Part shown: one piece after another, positions 54,383-63,046 of the stretch
Layout: each line of letters starts with the position of its first letter
How positions within the stretch are numbered: the first letter of the stretch is position 1
NCBI RefSeq assembly: GCF_019966495.1
Contig: NZ_JAIMIA010000002.1
Span: 1-64,000 of the forward strand
Length of the DNA: 64,000 nucleotides
Reading direction: 5' to 3'
Source of the DNA: Tateyamaria pelophila
GTDB lineage: Bacteria; Pseudomonadota; Alphaproteobacteria; Rhodobacterales; Rhodobacteraceae
Notes under the pieces: generated by a model
Database searches by the model: none
Told to the model about the DNA's origin: nothing
The model's input: the letters and a program-made list of their open reading frames with translations, nothing else
Program-made: the position numbers and the translations under genes

Positions 54383-55351
54383 TTAGGGGGTCGGCGTGTG
54401 TCCGCCAAGTACGGCTTGGAACCATCGCGTGTCGATGTTGCCCCCGCAAAGGATAATGCCGACTTTCTTGCCCTGCATCGCCACGCGTTCCTGCATCAGA
54501 CCGGCAAGCGGTGCCGCACCTGCCCCTTCGGCCACGTTATGGGTCGTGGTGAAATAAAGCCGGATGGCGTCGGCAACCTCGCCATCACTGACGGTAATGA
54601 TCCGTTCCGCACCTTTGGAATAAACATCGAAGGCGTCCTGAACGGGGATGCGCACGGCCATGCCGTCGGCAAATGTGTTGGCCGAATTTGTCTCGATCAA
54701 CCGGCCGGCGTCCATCGACAGTTTCGCTGTTTGTGCGCGGTCCGAGACAACCCCGACGATCTTGGTTTTCAAACCCATGGCGTCGCGGGCCATAATCGTG
54801 CCGCAAATGCCCGAACCGCATCCGATGGGTACGTAGACAGTGTCGAGGTCGGGATGTGCGTCAAACAGTTCATACGCGTAGGTCGCCACGCCTCGGACCA
54901 GCTCCCGATGGTAGGGCGGGACCAAAAACAGCCCTTCCGCCTCCGCCACACGGATCGCTTCCATCCGGGCCGTGTCGAAATCCTCGCCATATTCCACAAG
55001 GTCAGCCCCGAAGGCGCGCATTGCCGCATTTTTTTCCACCGAATTGCCATGCGGCACATAGACTTTGGCCGTCAGACCGGCACCTGTGGCGGCCCAGGCC
55101 TGCCCCTGTCCGTGATTGCCACGTGTTGCCGTGCAGATGCCGGGGATGTCGGGATGCTTACGCCTGAGCCAATCGATGAAAGTCAGCGCACCGCGCACCT
55201 TGAACGCGCCTGTTGGCGTGTGGTTTTCGTGTTTCACAAATGTATGCGCGCCCGTTGCCGCATTCAGCAGTGGATAGCTGTATTGCGGCGTTGCGGGCAT
55301 CCGCGCATGGACGAAGCGAGTTGCTGATTTGATCTCTTTCAGATTGAACAT
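54383..55351 (-). CDS. Threonine/serine dehydratase-like PLP enzyme
   Basis: The 322-residue protein is a fold-type II PLP enzyme. The Schiff-base Lys51 is in HTPTGAFKVRGAL, ATRGNHGQGQAWAATGAG follows (the substrate loop), then PIGCGSGICG (phosphate-binding Gly-rich loop) and a C-terminal ILCGGNID. It has the length of catabolic threonine dehydratase (about 320-330) without an ACT domain, so it is not allosterically inhibited by isoleucine. Likely reactions are threonine to 2-oxobutyrate or a hydroxy-amino-acid deamination; ectoine-pathway EutB proteins look similar. It stands alone on the minus strand. Confidence 0.85.
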   Translation of the reverse strand: MFNLKEIKSATRFVHARMPATPQYSYPLLNAATGAHTFVKHENHTPTGAFKVRGALTFIDWLRRKHPDIPGICTATRGNHGQGQAWAATGAGLTAKVYVPHGNSVEKNAAMRAFGADLVEYGEDFDTARMEAIRVAEAEGLFLVPPYHRELVRGVATYAYELFDAHPDLDTVYVPIGCGSGICGTIMARDAMGLKTKIVGVVSDRAQTAKLSMDAGRLIETNSANTFADGMAVRIPVQDAFDVYSKGAERIITVSDGEVADAIRLYFTTTHNVAEGAGAAPLAGLMQERVAMQGKKVGIILCGGNIDTRWFQAVLGGHTPTP

Positions 55352-55576
55352 GGCGCAGTCTTTCTGTGCGGCCTAGCCAGTGTTAACCGTGATCGATGGA
55401 ACGCTGTGTCCTATCGATCAGACAGGGCGGTCGGGCCTTTGCTGGTGTCAATCGGGGAACCGATGCACGGGCCTGACAAAGCTGTCAGTGATCCGTCCAA
55501 GGGTGATGCCGCAGTTGCGATACTCTGCGCCCCTGTTCAGGCGCAGGGCAGGTTCATTCATTGATGATAGAAGGTG

Positions 55577-57046
55577 TCAGACACTCATGCAGACATATTT
55601 CATCTCCAGATAATCCTCGATCCCGTGGTGCGATCCTTCGCGGCCCAGACCGGATTGCTTCACGCCTCCGAAGGGGGCCAATTCGGTTGAGATGATGCCG
55701 GTGTTCACGCCCACGATCCCGTATTCCAGCGCTTCGGAGACCTTGTAGACGCGGCTGAGATCGTTGGCGTAAAAGTACGCCGCCAGACCAAAGATCGTGT
55801 CGTTGGCCATGGCGATCACTTCATCCTCGTCTTCGAACTTGAACAGGGGGGCGAGGGGGCCAAAGGTTTCTTCCTGTGCGACTTTCATGTCCTGCGTCAC
55901 ACCGGTGAGGATGGTGGGCGGAACGAAATTGCCGTCCATGGGGTCACTGCTCAGCAAGACTTTTGCACCTTTCGATGTGGCGTCAGCGATGTGATCTGCG
56001 ACCTTCTCGATGGCTTTGGCGTTGATCAGCGGGCCGAGATCGGTCTCTGCATCAAGACCGTCGCCTATTTTCATCGCGGCAACCCGCGCGTGCAACTTGG
56101 CGGCGAAAGCGTCATAGACCCCGGCCTGCACATAGATCCGGTTGGCGCATACGCAGGTTTGACCATTGTTGCGGAACTTGCACATGATCGCGCCTTCGAC
56201 GGCGTCGTCCAGATTGGCATCATCAAAGACGATGAACGGCGCGTTGCCGCCCAACTCCATCGAGCATTTCATGACTTGCTCTGCGGCCTGAGCCAGCAGG
56301 ATACGGCCAACGGCCGTCGAGCCGGTAAAGGTCAATTTCCGAACAGCGGGGTTTTCGCAGAATTCCTTGCCGGTACTGGACGAGTCAGAGGTCGTGATCA
56401 CCTGGAATACGCCTGCCGGGATGCCCGCTCGTTCTGCCAGCACACCCATTGCAATGGCCGACAGCGGTGTCAATTCGGCGGGGCGCGCTACAAAGGCGCA
56501 ACCGGCGGCGAGCGCAGGGGCGGCCTTGCGGGTGATCATCGCGTTGGGAAAGTTCCAGGGCGTGATGGATGCCGCGACACCGATCGGTTGCTTGAGCACC
56601 GTAATCCGTTTGTCGCGCTGATGGCCGGGAATTGTTTCACCGTAAATGCGCTTGGCCTCTTCGCCAAAGAATTCGACGAAGGACGCGCCATAAGCAACTT
56701 CGCCCTTGGCCTCGGCCAGCGGTTTGCCCTGTTCGGCGGTCAGGATGATTCCCAGATCATCCTGATTGGCCATCATCAGTTCATACCATTTGCGCATCAC
56801 GCCTGCGCGTTCCTTGCCGGTCCATTTGGCCCAGTCCTTTTGCGCGGTTTCCGCGGCGGCGATGGCTTCGGCGACCTGAGCGCGGCTCAGATCGGCAACT
56901 TCGGCGATAACGTCCCCGCGCGCCGGGTTTATGACATCAAAGGTGCCGTGGTCGCCGTCGATCCACGCGCCATTCACATAGGCGCGGGTTTCCAGCAGGC
57001 TGGGGTCCTTCAACAGGGATTTGAGGTCTGTGGTCTGATCAAGCAT
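55577..57046 (-). CDS. gabD: NAD(P)-dependent succinate-semialdehyde dehydrogenase
   Basis: The 489-residue ALDH has the SSADH pattern: VEFFGEEAKRIYGETIPG, ITPWNFPNAMITRKAAPALAAGC, SMELGGNAPFIVFDDA (catalytic Glu), NNGQTCVCANRIYV (catalytic Cys), and the end LAPFGGVKQSGLGREGSHHGIEDYLEMKYVC. It oxidises succinate semialdehyde to succinate, the last step of 4-aminobutyrate breakdown. I chose the ATG at 57046, preceded by AAAGGA; a start eight codons earlier is possible. No gabT is adjacent. A related semialdehyde such as glutarate semialdehyde cannot be excluded. Confidence 0.9.
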   Translation of the reverse strand: MLDQTTDLKSLLKDPSLLETRAYVNGAWIDGDHGTFDVINPARGDVIAEVADLSRAQVAEAIAAAETAQKDWAKWTGKERAGVMRKWYELMMANQDDLGIILTAEQGKPLAEAKGEVAYGASFVEFFGEEAKRIYGETIPGHQRDKRITVLKQPIGVAASITPWNFPNAMITRKAAPALAAGCAFVARPAELTPLSAIAMGVLAERAGIPAGVFQVITTSDSSSTGKEFCENPAVRKLTFTGSTAVGRILLAQAAEQVMKCSMELGGNAPFIVFDDANLDDAVEGAIMCKFRNNGQTCVCANRIYVQAGVYDAFAAKLHARVAAMKIGDGLDAETDLGPLINAKAIEKVADHIADATSKGAKVLLSSDPMDGNFVPPTILTGVTQDMKVAQEETFGPLAPLFKFEDEDEVIAMANDTIFGLAAYFYANDLSRVYKVSEALEYGIVGVNTGIISTELAPFGGVKQSGLGREGSHHGIEDYLEMKYVCMSV

Positions 57047-57123
57047 CGGATTTCCTTTCGGGGCTGGCATATCTCAATCAAGCCCGGCTAGGATTGTCCA
57101 GTTCCAAACCGGAGAATGCTGCG

Positions 57124-57915
57124 ATGCCAGACATGGATGATGCCTATGCCAATGGGGCCTATATCGCGGATGCTGCGGCGTATCCACCACGCTGGGCAGC
57201 CCAGGCGGCGGCCTTTCGCAACAGCCTTGGCGACCGTATACAAAACGGTGTTTCCTATGGCCCCTCGCCGCGTATGGCGTTTGACCTTATGCAGTCCGAA
57301 GGCGTGTCCAAAGGCACGGTGATCTTCGTGCATGGCGGCTATTGGCTCAAGTTTGATCGTACGTATTGGTCGCATTTTGCTGCGGGGGCGCTGGCACGGG
57401 GCTGGACCGTTGCAATGCCGTCCTATGATCTGTGTCCCGATCTGCGGATTGCCGGGATTACCCAGCAGATCGCACAGGCCGTTATGACGGTGGCGGACAT
57501 GACCACCGGTCCGATCAGTCTGGCCGGGCATTCGGCGGGTGGGCATCTGGTGGCGCGGATGCTCGCGCCGGGCATGTTGCCTGAGGCGGTGCGGGTGCGG
57601 CTGTGCCATGTGATGCCAATCTCGCCCGTGGTAGATCTCGAGCCGCTTTTGAGCACCGTGATGAACGCTGATTTCAGGATGGATACAGCCATGGCACGCG
57701 CCGAAAGCCCGGTGCATCAACCTGCACCGACTGTACCGGTAACAGTCTGGGTTGGGGCCGACGAACGTCCGGTTTTCCTCGATCAAGCACGCTGGCTGGC
57801 CGAGGCTTGGGGCTGCGATCATGTGATCACCCAAGGCGAACATCATTTCAACGTGATTGACGCATTGGCTGACCCGACCTCTGACATGATCCGTCGCTTG
57901 ACGATGGCCCCCTAG
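57124..57915 (+). CDS. Alpha/beta hydrolase, kynurenine formamidase-like
   Basis: The 263-residue protein has the oxyanion-hole motif HGGYW (residues 70-74), the nucleophile Ser137 in ISLAGHSAGGHLV, an Asp in VGADERPVFLDQA, and a His in QGEHHFNVID. HGGYW with GHSAGG is the pattern of arylformamidases related to yeast BNA7, which hydrolyse N-formylkynurenine, but carbamate or ester hydrolases share it. The start at 57124 is divergent from gabD; start codons are 78 bases apart. No other tryptophan-degradation gene is near. It lies just ahead of the decayed creatinase. Confidence 0.78.
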   Translation: MPDMDDAYANGAYIADAAAYPPRWAAQAAAFRNSLGDRIQNGVSYGPSPRMAFDLMQSEGVSKGTVIFVHGGYWLKFDRTYWSHFAAGALARGWTVAMPSYDLCPDLRIAGITQQIAQAVMTVADMTTGPISLAGHSAGGHLVARMLAPGMLPEAVRVRLCHVMPISPVVDLEPLLSTVMNADFRMDTAMARAESPVHQPAPTVPVTVWVGADERPVFLDQARWLAEAWGCDHVITQGEHHFNVIDALADPTSDMIRRLTMAP

Positions 57916-58015
57916 GTCGGCAACGGGGAATATAGGCTGCGGGCGATGACGTCGTCTGCGTGGCGCGGCACCGTTGTCCTGAACGCCGGGGCCTTTCTGA
58001 AAAGGAGGGTCAACG

Positions 58016-59071
58016 ATGCCCGTCCGCCCCGACTTCTATCGGTTTCACAATGGCTAACAAGCCGTGCTGCCCTTTGTAGATGCCGAGTATGCCGCGCGCC
58101 TTGAGCAGTTGCGTGAACGGATGGATGCGAGAGGTATCGCTGCGGCCATGTTCACGTCGATGTATAACATCGCCTCGCATTCCGGGTTTCTCTACCGCCC
58201 CATTGGCCGAATTTATCGCCTTGTGTTGACCGAGCCTGCTTGCGTCACGGTTTATGCGTGCCCACGCTGCCGCGCGGCATTACGGCGACACAATCACCTG
58301 TACCGACTGGCAGCGCGACACCTTCCGGCGCGCCGTGCGGGGGGACGGGCGAGTGGGTTGTGGTTGGGGTGGAACGTGATCATTTGACCCTACCGCAACA
58401 ATTCAAGGTTCAAGTTGTCCTCCAACCCTTTTTTACGGTGGATTTCTATGAGACGACGATGCGCCAACGGAATGGGAAATCCAAGATCAAGATTGCCCTG
58501 ATCGGCCACGGCGGGCAGGTCGCCGAGGTGGTCGACTTTACCATCCGCGATGCGTTCCGCGCAGGTGTGCACGAGTTTGACGGGCCATGGCAGGGCGCGA
58601 CGCGGTGGAGAATGAGATCGCCAGGCGTTCTCCGAGTGCCGAATACCGTGAACCATGGGTCAGGTTCCGGTCTGGAAACAACACGGACTTTGTGCAGAAT
58701 CCGGTGATGGCCCTTGTCGCGTCGCGTGGTGATATCCTGTCACTGACCGATGATTTCGGTCTATTGCGCGGCGCTGGAGCGGACCTCGTTTGTCAAAAAC
58801 GGTCGATGCGACCTGTCTCAGGCTGTGGGACGCAAATGTGGGCGCCCATGAACTAGGTATGTCCTTGCTGAAACCGGGGGCAAGCTGCCCCACGTGACCC
58901 ACGCGGCGAACGTAGTTTTCAAGACCGGGACCTGCTACATTATTGCCGCTGTTGACCATCCCGGATGGCCAGCCGGGTGCTGGCAGAGACCGCGAGCATG
59001 ACGCCCTGATTATCACCGAAGATTGTGCCGACATGTCACCGTATTGCCCTAAGGCCCGGATCACGATGTGA
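58016..59071 (+). pseudogene. Creatinase (creatine amidinohydrolase) pseudogene
   Basis: Read across frames, the region follows the creatinase/M24 family from end to end. It begins PVRPDFYRFHNG, then a stop, then LPFVDAEYAARLEQLRERMDARGIAA and FTSMYNIASHSGFLYRPIGRIY. Next come diverged parts with VERDHLTL, IRDAFRAGVHEF and NEIARRSPSAEYREPWVRFRSG, then ASRGDILSL. It ends near 59071 with REHDALIITEDCADMSPYCP. AAAGGAGGG still stands before the ATG at 58016. At least one in-frame stop near the start, several frameshifts and missing segments (the creatinase has about 400 codons, here 352) make it non-functional. It once hydrolysed creatine to sarcosine and urea. Confidence 0.85.
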
Positions 59072-59081
59072 TTGCATAGGC

Positions 59082-60185
59082 TCAGGATGCGCGGGCCAGC
59101 GGTGCCGGTTCCAGCGCTGCGCGCTTGTTCTTGATCATACGATAAACCAGTTGTTTTTGAGCGTGTCCCTTTGGGGTCAGGCGCGCAAGTGTTTGAGGTC
59201 TGCTGAGCACATCCGGAAACAGGGTCCGGATTTCGTCCATCGCTTCGTCCGGTAGGCCAAGGCGCGTCATCGCCCCCATATATAACGTCTCGGACGGAGC
59301 TCCGTTGGCAAAAATGACCTCGTGCCGGTCGCACAGGATATGCCAATAGGTGACGAAAGCGGCCTCTTCTTCCAAGGTTACACCGGGCAGGTCCGACAGT
59401 TTGTGCGCACTCACGAACACTTCCGCTGCGCCGAACATGCGCAGTGCAATCCGGGACGTGACCAGCATGCGATGCTGGCGCGACAAGACCAGCGTGTGGT
59501 GCGGCAGGCCCCGACCCAGGGCATGTGCCTGAATGCGGATGGGCTGCAGCGGCCCGCGGCACCGGACCGTGCGGCCGCCGATCCAGCGGATCGTTTGGGG
59601 GCCGTGATCTTTGGTCAGGACCTGATCTCCGACCTGCAAGTGATTGATTGGCCGCTCCCCTTGCGGTGTCGCGATCAAAGTGCCCGACGCATAGCACGTC
59701 ATGAACTCGGTATCTTCCCGGCTGGTCGTCATGCCTGAATAATAATTGCCCGCAACACTATCGAGCGACAAGGACTGGATCGGTTTCGCCCCGAGCGCAT
59801 CCTGATCCGCGTTTTGCGAAAACTCCGGCGCAAGGTACGTGTTGCCATCGGTGTCCTGAAAAACGACGGCGGTAAAGCTGGCCGTGGTTCCATCGGTATA
59901 GGTCAGTGTCGCATTGAAGACTGCGGTGGCGTCAAACGTTTGCGCAGGTGCGCCGTTGATGCTGAATTTGTCGTTGCTGAGATGGTTGTTCATGTCATAA
60001 GCCGTTGACGTACCGCGCCCGGCGCTGACCTCGGACAGGGTCTGGACGTTCTGGTGCAACGGGGTGCCCGCGTCCCCAAAGCTTTCGCCCACCAGGTCCG
60101 ACGCGTTTTCGGCTATGTAGTTGCCCTCGGTGGTGTCCATTTTCGCTTGTCGGCCAAGCGAGATTACTTTGAAAGTTGTGGCCAT
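59082..60185 (-). CDS. Hint-domain protein
   Basis: The protein (367 residues from ATG 60185) has an N-terminal half with repeated Asp/Ser/Thr-rich beta segments and a C-terminal Hint (Hint_2) domain. The domain starts at Cys164, in MTCYASGTLIATPQG, followed by RPINHLQVGDQVLTKD and the later LSRQHRMLV block with the conserved HR. Such proteins are abundant in roseobacters and are thought to be secreted and self-cleaving. No glycine-rich RTX repeats and no signal peptide are visible. An upstream TTG (60218) is an alternative start. It converges with the creatinase relic, 10 bases away. Confidence 0.8.
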   Translation of the reverse strand: MATTFKVISLGRQAKMDTTEGNYIAENASDLVGESFGDAGTPLHQNVQTLSEVSAGRGTSTAYDMNNHLSNDKFSINGAPAQTFDATAVFNATLTYTDGTTASFTAVVFQDTDGNTYLAPEFSQNADQDALGAKPIQSLSLDSVAGNYYSGMTTSREDTEFMTCYASGTLIATPQGERPINHLQVGDQVLTKDHGPQTIRWIGGRTVRCRGPLQPIRIQAHALGRGLPHHTLVLSRQHRMLVTSRIALRMFGAAEVFVSAHKLSDLPGVTLEEEAAFVTYWHILCDRHEVIFANGAPSETLYMGAMTRLGLPDEAMDEIRTLFPDVLSRPQTLARLTPKGHAQKQLVYRMIKNKRAALEPAPLARAS

Positions 60186-60434
60186 TGCGCTCGCTTCGAT
60201 GATGACTGTTTTGGCCAACCCTCGTCTGGATGGATAAAGATGGATTGAATCCCGTCGTGCGATTTGCGCGCGTTTTTAGGAAAATCCCCACCATATTTCC
60301 GCGCCATATTTCTGGACGGCTTCCTTATGGGGCGAGGATTTGCAACACTTCGTCAAAATTACTGCGGCGCGGGATGTAAATGTGCGTAACATTCCCTATC
60401 TGCTTCTCAACGCATTGTTCCGAGGGAGAATTTA

Positions 60435-61511
60435 ATGGCCGATTTCGCAAGTCAGGTGGAAGAATCTCAGACACAGGTGGCCGAGGCGCAATCCCGGATC
60501 GCCGAGTTGACCAGCCGGATCGAAGCGGCGGGAGCCAAGATGAAGTCGGGTGACGACATTTCGATGGACATCGAGAACGCCTCCCTTGAGGACGTGCACG
60601 CCCATACTGATGTCATGAATGCCAACATCGCCGAGTTGATCATGGGGCTTGACGATGTGACGGCCGCATTTTCCAAGGACTTTGACGAGATGCGCAACAA
60701 GACCGGCTGGGAAAGCTTTGTCGGGGTTTTTGCGAGGGCCAAAGCGGAGTCCATGCGTCAGGAACGGGTACGGTCTGCCTCGATCGATGACAAGTTGCAG
60801 GATCTTATTTCCAAGTCCGACGTGATTGTGCAGTTGTTGCAGGGTCAATTGACGATGTTGGAAGACCAGAAGACCAAGGTCGAAACCAACCTGACCGAGA
60901 CGCTGGATGAACGCGAGTTTACCGTACAGGATCTGGCGGCGTTGAAGGTTGACATCCAAGGCATGGATCCGAAAATCATCACGCTTGAAAACCGGATCGC
61001 CTCCGAAACCGATGCAGCGAAACGCACGGCACTGGAAACGGAACTGGCCGGGCTGAACAGCCAGTACAATCAGATGGTGCAGGACGAGCAGGTGAAACTC
61101 GCCAAGTCACAAACGCTGGAACGCTATATCGAAAAAGGCAAGACCTGGATCGACAGCCTGCAAAACCAGGCGGCCACCCAGATGGTGCTGATCAACAAGC
61201 TACAGACGGATACCAAACAGCGGGTCGTACTCTATGACGCGCTGACGAAATCGCTCAAGACGGCGCAACAACAGGATGTGGCGCACCGGATCAACGAGAT
61301 CGGCGTCAAAACCGACCAGGAGGCGCAGACTGCCATGGCCGGGATCGGGGCGGCGACGAACAAACGGATGGCCGATATGCTGGAACAGCACGAAGACCAC
61401 ATGGTCTTTGCCCGCGAGGTACTGGAGCAGAAGGCCAAGGCGGATGAGCGATTTGCCCGCCGTTTCGCGAAGATCGTGGAGAAACATGACAGCAATGCCT
61501 ATGGCGGGTAA
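60435..61511 (+). CDS. Coiled-coil protein of unknown function, first gene of an unrecognised operon
   Basis: The 358-residue protein is almost wholly alpha-helical and charged. Coiled-coil stretches lie at about residues 5-45, 125-215 (SKSDVIVQLLQGQLTMLEDQ, then ENRIASETDAAKRTALETELAGLNSQYNQMVQDEQ) and 225-340. There is no signal peptide, membrane helix or Cys. The overall pattern recalls TelA-type toxic-anion-resistance proteins, but I cannot confirm homology. GAGGGAG lies eight bases ahead of the ATG. It is followed by a small membrane protein, a 372-residue unknown and a large partial protein, all co-directional, so it probably acts with them at the membrane. Confidence 0.7.
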   Translation: MADFASQVEESQTQVAEAQSRIAELTSRIEAAGAKMKSGDDISMDIENASLEDVHAHTDVMNANIAELIMGLDDVTAAFSKDFDEMRNKTGWESFVGVFARAKAESMRQERVRSASIDDKLQDLISKSDVIVQLLQGQLTMLEDQKTKVETNLTETLDEREFTVQDLAALKVDIQGMDPKIITLENRIASETDAAKRTALETELAGLNSQYNQMVQDEQVKLAKSQTLERYIEKGKTWIDSLQNQAATQMVLINKLQTDTKQRVVLYDALTKSLKTAQQQDVAHRINEIGVKTDQEAQTAMAGIGAATNKRMADMLEQHEDHMVFAREVLEQKAKADERFARRFAKIVEKHDSNAYGG

Positions 61512-61696
61512 GCAACACATGCTGCGCCCGAGATTGCAATGTGAGCCTGACGGTCAGGGTGTACCACGACAAGGACCGGCTCGCTCAGGCGACACTTGAT
61601 GAGACATATGTCTATGCCGCTGTCGGCAGGGAAATACCCGCACCGAAATATAAGAACCAACTGACAACACAGACAATCAAAGACAGGAACGACAGA

Positions 61697-61846
61697 ATGA
61701 AACTCGGACTTGCCGCCATCGCGGTCTCTATCCTCAGCCTCATCGCCTCAATGGCATTTGGCGCGCCCGCTTGGGTCAACGGTGTCGGATTTTTCTGCGG
61801 GATCGCAGGGCTCTACTTGCTGACCAAGGCGCGCAAGGGCGGGTGA
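61697..61846 (+). CDS. 49-residue two-helix membrane protein
   Basis: The protein reads MKLGLAAIAVSILSLIASMA then a short FGAPAWVNG turn and GFFCGIAGLYLLTKARKGG, so two membrane helices with a positive C-terminus. I chose ATG 61697 because AGGAA lies eight bases upstream. A GTG start at 61541 would add 52 residues of poor quality with unusually low GC. Its stop (TGA 61844-61846) is directly followed by the GTG of the next gene. No family is recognised; it may anchor the complex formed by its neighbours. Confidence 0.6.
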   Translation: MKLGLAAIAVSILSLIASMAFGAPAWVNGVGFFCGIAGLYLLTKARKGG

Positions 61847-62965
61847 GTGACCACCAGGACCGAAACAATCGGCCTCACTGACCTCTTCGCCTCGCGCCGG
61901 TATTTCCAGAAGTTCGAGACGATCACGTCCAACCTTGGGCGCGTCGCGGGCGTGATGGAGGCCGAAGGCGATCTGAGCCGGGATGAGGTCAAGATCCTCA
62001 CACGCTATCTGACCCAGCTTGCCTTTACCTTTCGCGCCCTTGGTCAAAAATACCTCTTGGTCGGACGCGATACCGGACGTTTTTTTGGGTCGCTCGCGAT
62101 CGATGCCCGCGAAAGCGGGTTTCCCGCCGCCGAAGAGATCATCACCATGGCGAGCGACGCGCAGCAAGCCGCCCGCCATCTGGAGGGCACGCAATCGGCG
62201 GATGAGCTCAAAAAGCAGATGGTCGAAATGATCATCGGTGACCGCGCGGTGCCAACCAAGCTGCAATTCGCCTTGTCGCAGCGGCTTTATTACGAAGACC
62301 TGCAACGCGGGACCCTGTTTTGGCCGCGCAATGATCCTCAGATCGTGTGGACCGGCAACATTGATGACACCCGTCGGATGTTCCGCATTCACTGGGCCGT
62401 CTATGACAGCCAGGTCAATTTGCCGATCATATACATGATGGAGGTCGAGGACTCGGGCCGGACGGCGTTGCCGAAAGACCAGCGCCGCTGGCCCGAAGCA
62501 CAAGCCCATCTGATGGCGCAAGCGCTGGGCGGTCTGAAACTGGTCACGATCGCATCGGGCTTTGACGAGGATTTCGACGATCTGCATCCCAAGCGTCTGC
62601 GCAGGTTTCACGTGGGTCCGATGTATTCTTCTGCCTTCACCCGGCAATCGGGGCCGATCACGACCGTATTGGAAGCGGCCCGCGCGCCTGAGGGGCAGGA
62701 CTGGGCCTTGGTCTGGACGGACGAGGACTTGCAATCCGAACGGGTGGTCGAGGAACGGACGGGCTGGTTTTCCTCGGTTGAGCGCGAGATTTTTGCGCTG
62801 GATCCCTTTGCCGGGCGCGGAGCGGAAACGGGTACGACCCGTATGGAGCGCAGCATCGTGCTGCCGCAACGCCCCTATCAGGCGCTGCAAGAGATGAATC
62901 CACCGGGCTTTGGCTCTGTGCGCAAGTACGTGGTGAGCCCGGCAGGCCGGGTGCTGAGATATTGA
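61847..62965 (+). CDS. Protein of unknown function in the coiled-coil/ATPase operon
   Basis: The 372-residue soluble protein starts with GTG immediately after the stop of the small membrane protein. It has an alpha-helical first part (about residues 8-130, with YFQKFETITSNLGRVAGVME and ILTRYLTQLAFTFRALGQKY). A mixed second part follows with the motifs LFWPRNDPQIVW, RMFRIHWAVYDSQVNLPIIYMMEVED and RFHVGPMYSSAFTR. No signal peptide, membrane segment or known catalytic motif is visible, and I do not recognise the family. The following repeat and the next gene are on the same strand. Function is unknown. Confidence 0.65.
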   Translation: MTTRTETIGLTDLFASRRYFQKFETITSNLGRVAGVMEAEGDLSRDEVKILTRYLTQLAFTFRALGQKYLLVGRDTGRFFGSLAIDARESGFPAAEEIITMASDAQQAARHLEGTQSADELKKQMVEMIIGDRAVPTKLQFALSQRLYYEDLQRGTLFWPRNDPQIVWTGNIDDTRRMFRIHWAVYDSQVNLPIIYMMEVEDSGRTALPKDQRRWPEAQAHLMAQALGGLKLVTIASGFDEDFDDLHPKRLRRFHVGPMYSSAFTRQSGPITTVLEAARAPEGQDWALVWTDEDLQSERVVEERTGWFSSVEREIFALDPFAGRGAETGTTRMERSIVLPQRPYQALQEMNPPGFGSVRKYVVSPAGRVLRY

Positions 62966-62977
62966 CTGCGACGGCCA

Positions 62978-63033
62978 AGATTTTTCGTACGAAAAATCTC
63001 ACCTCCGGTGGGAGTTTACTTGGCAAGATGAAG
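62978..63033 (+). repeat. Dispersed stem-loop repeat, copy E, with perfect palindrome
   Basis: A perfect 22-base palindrome (62978-62999, half-site AGATTTTTCGT) is followed by a small CACCTCCGGTG hairpin and the conserved tail GGAGTTTACTTGGCAAGATG, then AAG. The first hairpin differs from that of the other copies (AT-rich stem instead of a G-run), while the tail is the same. It separates the 372-residue protein gene from the last gene by 81 bases. Confidence 0.75.
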
Positions 63034-63046
63034 CAGGGGATTTGAA

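Noticed and set aside
61541-61696. 52-residue upstream extension of the small membrane protein from a GTG start
   Set aside because: The segment is AT-rich compared with local genes, lacks a ribosome binding site, and AGGAA stands before the ATG at 61697.
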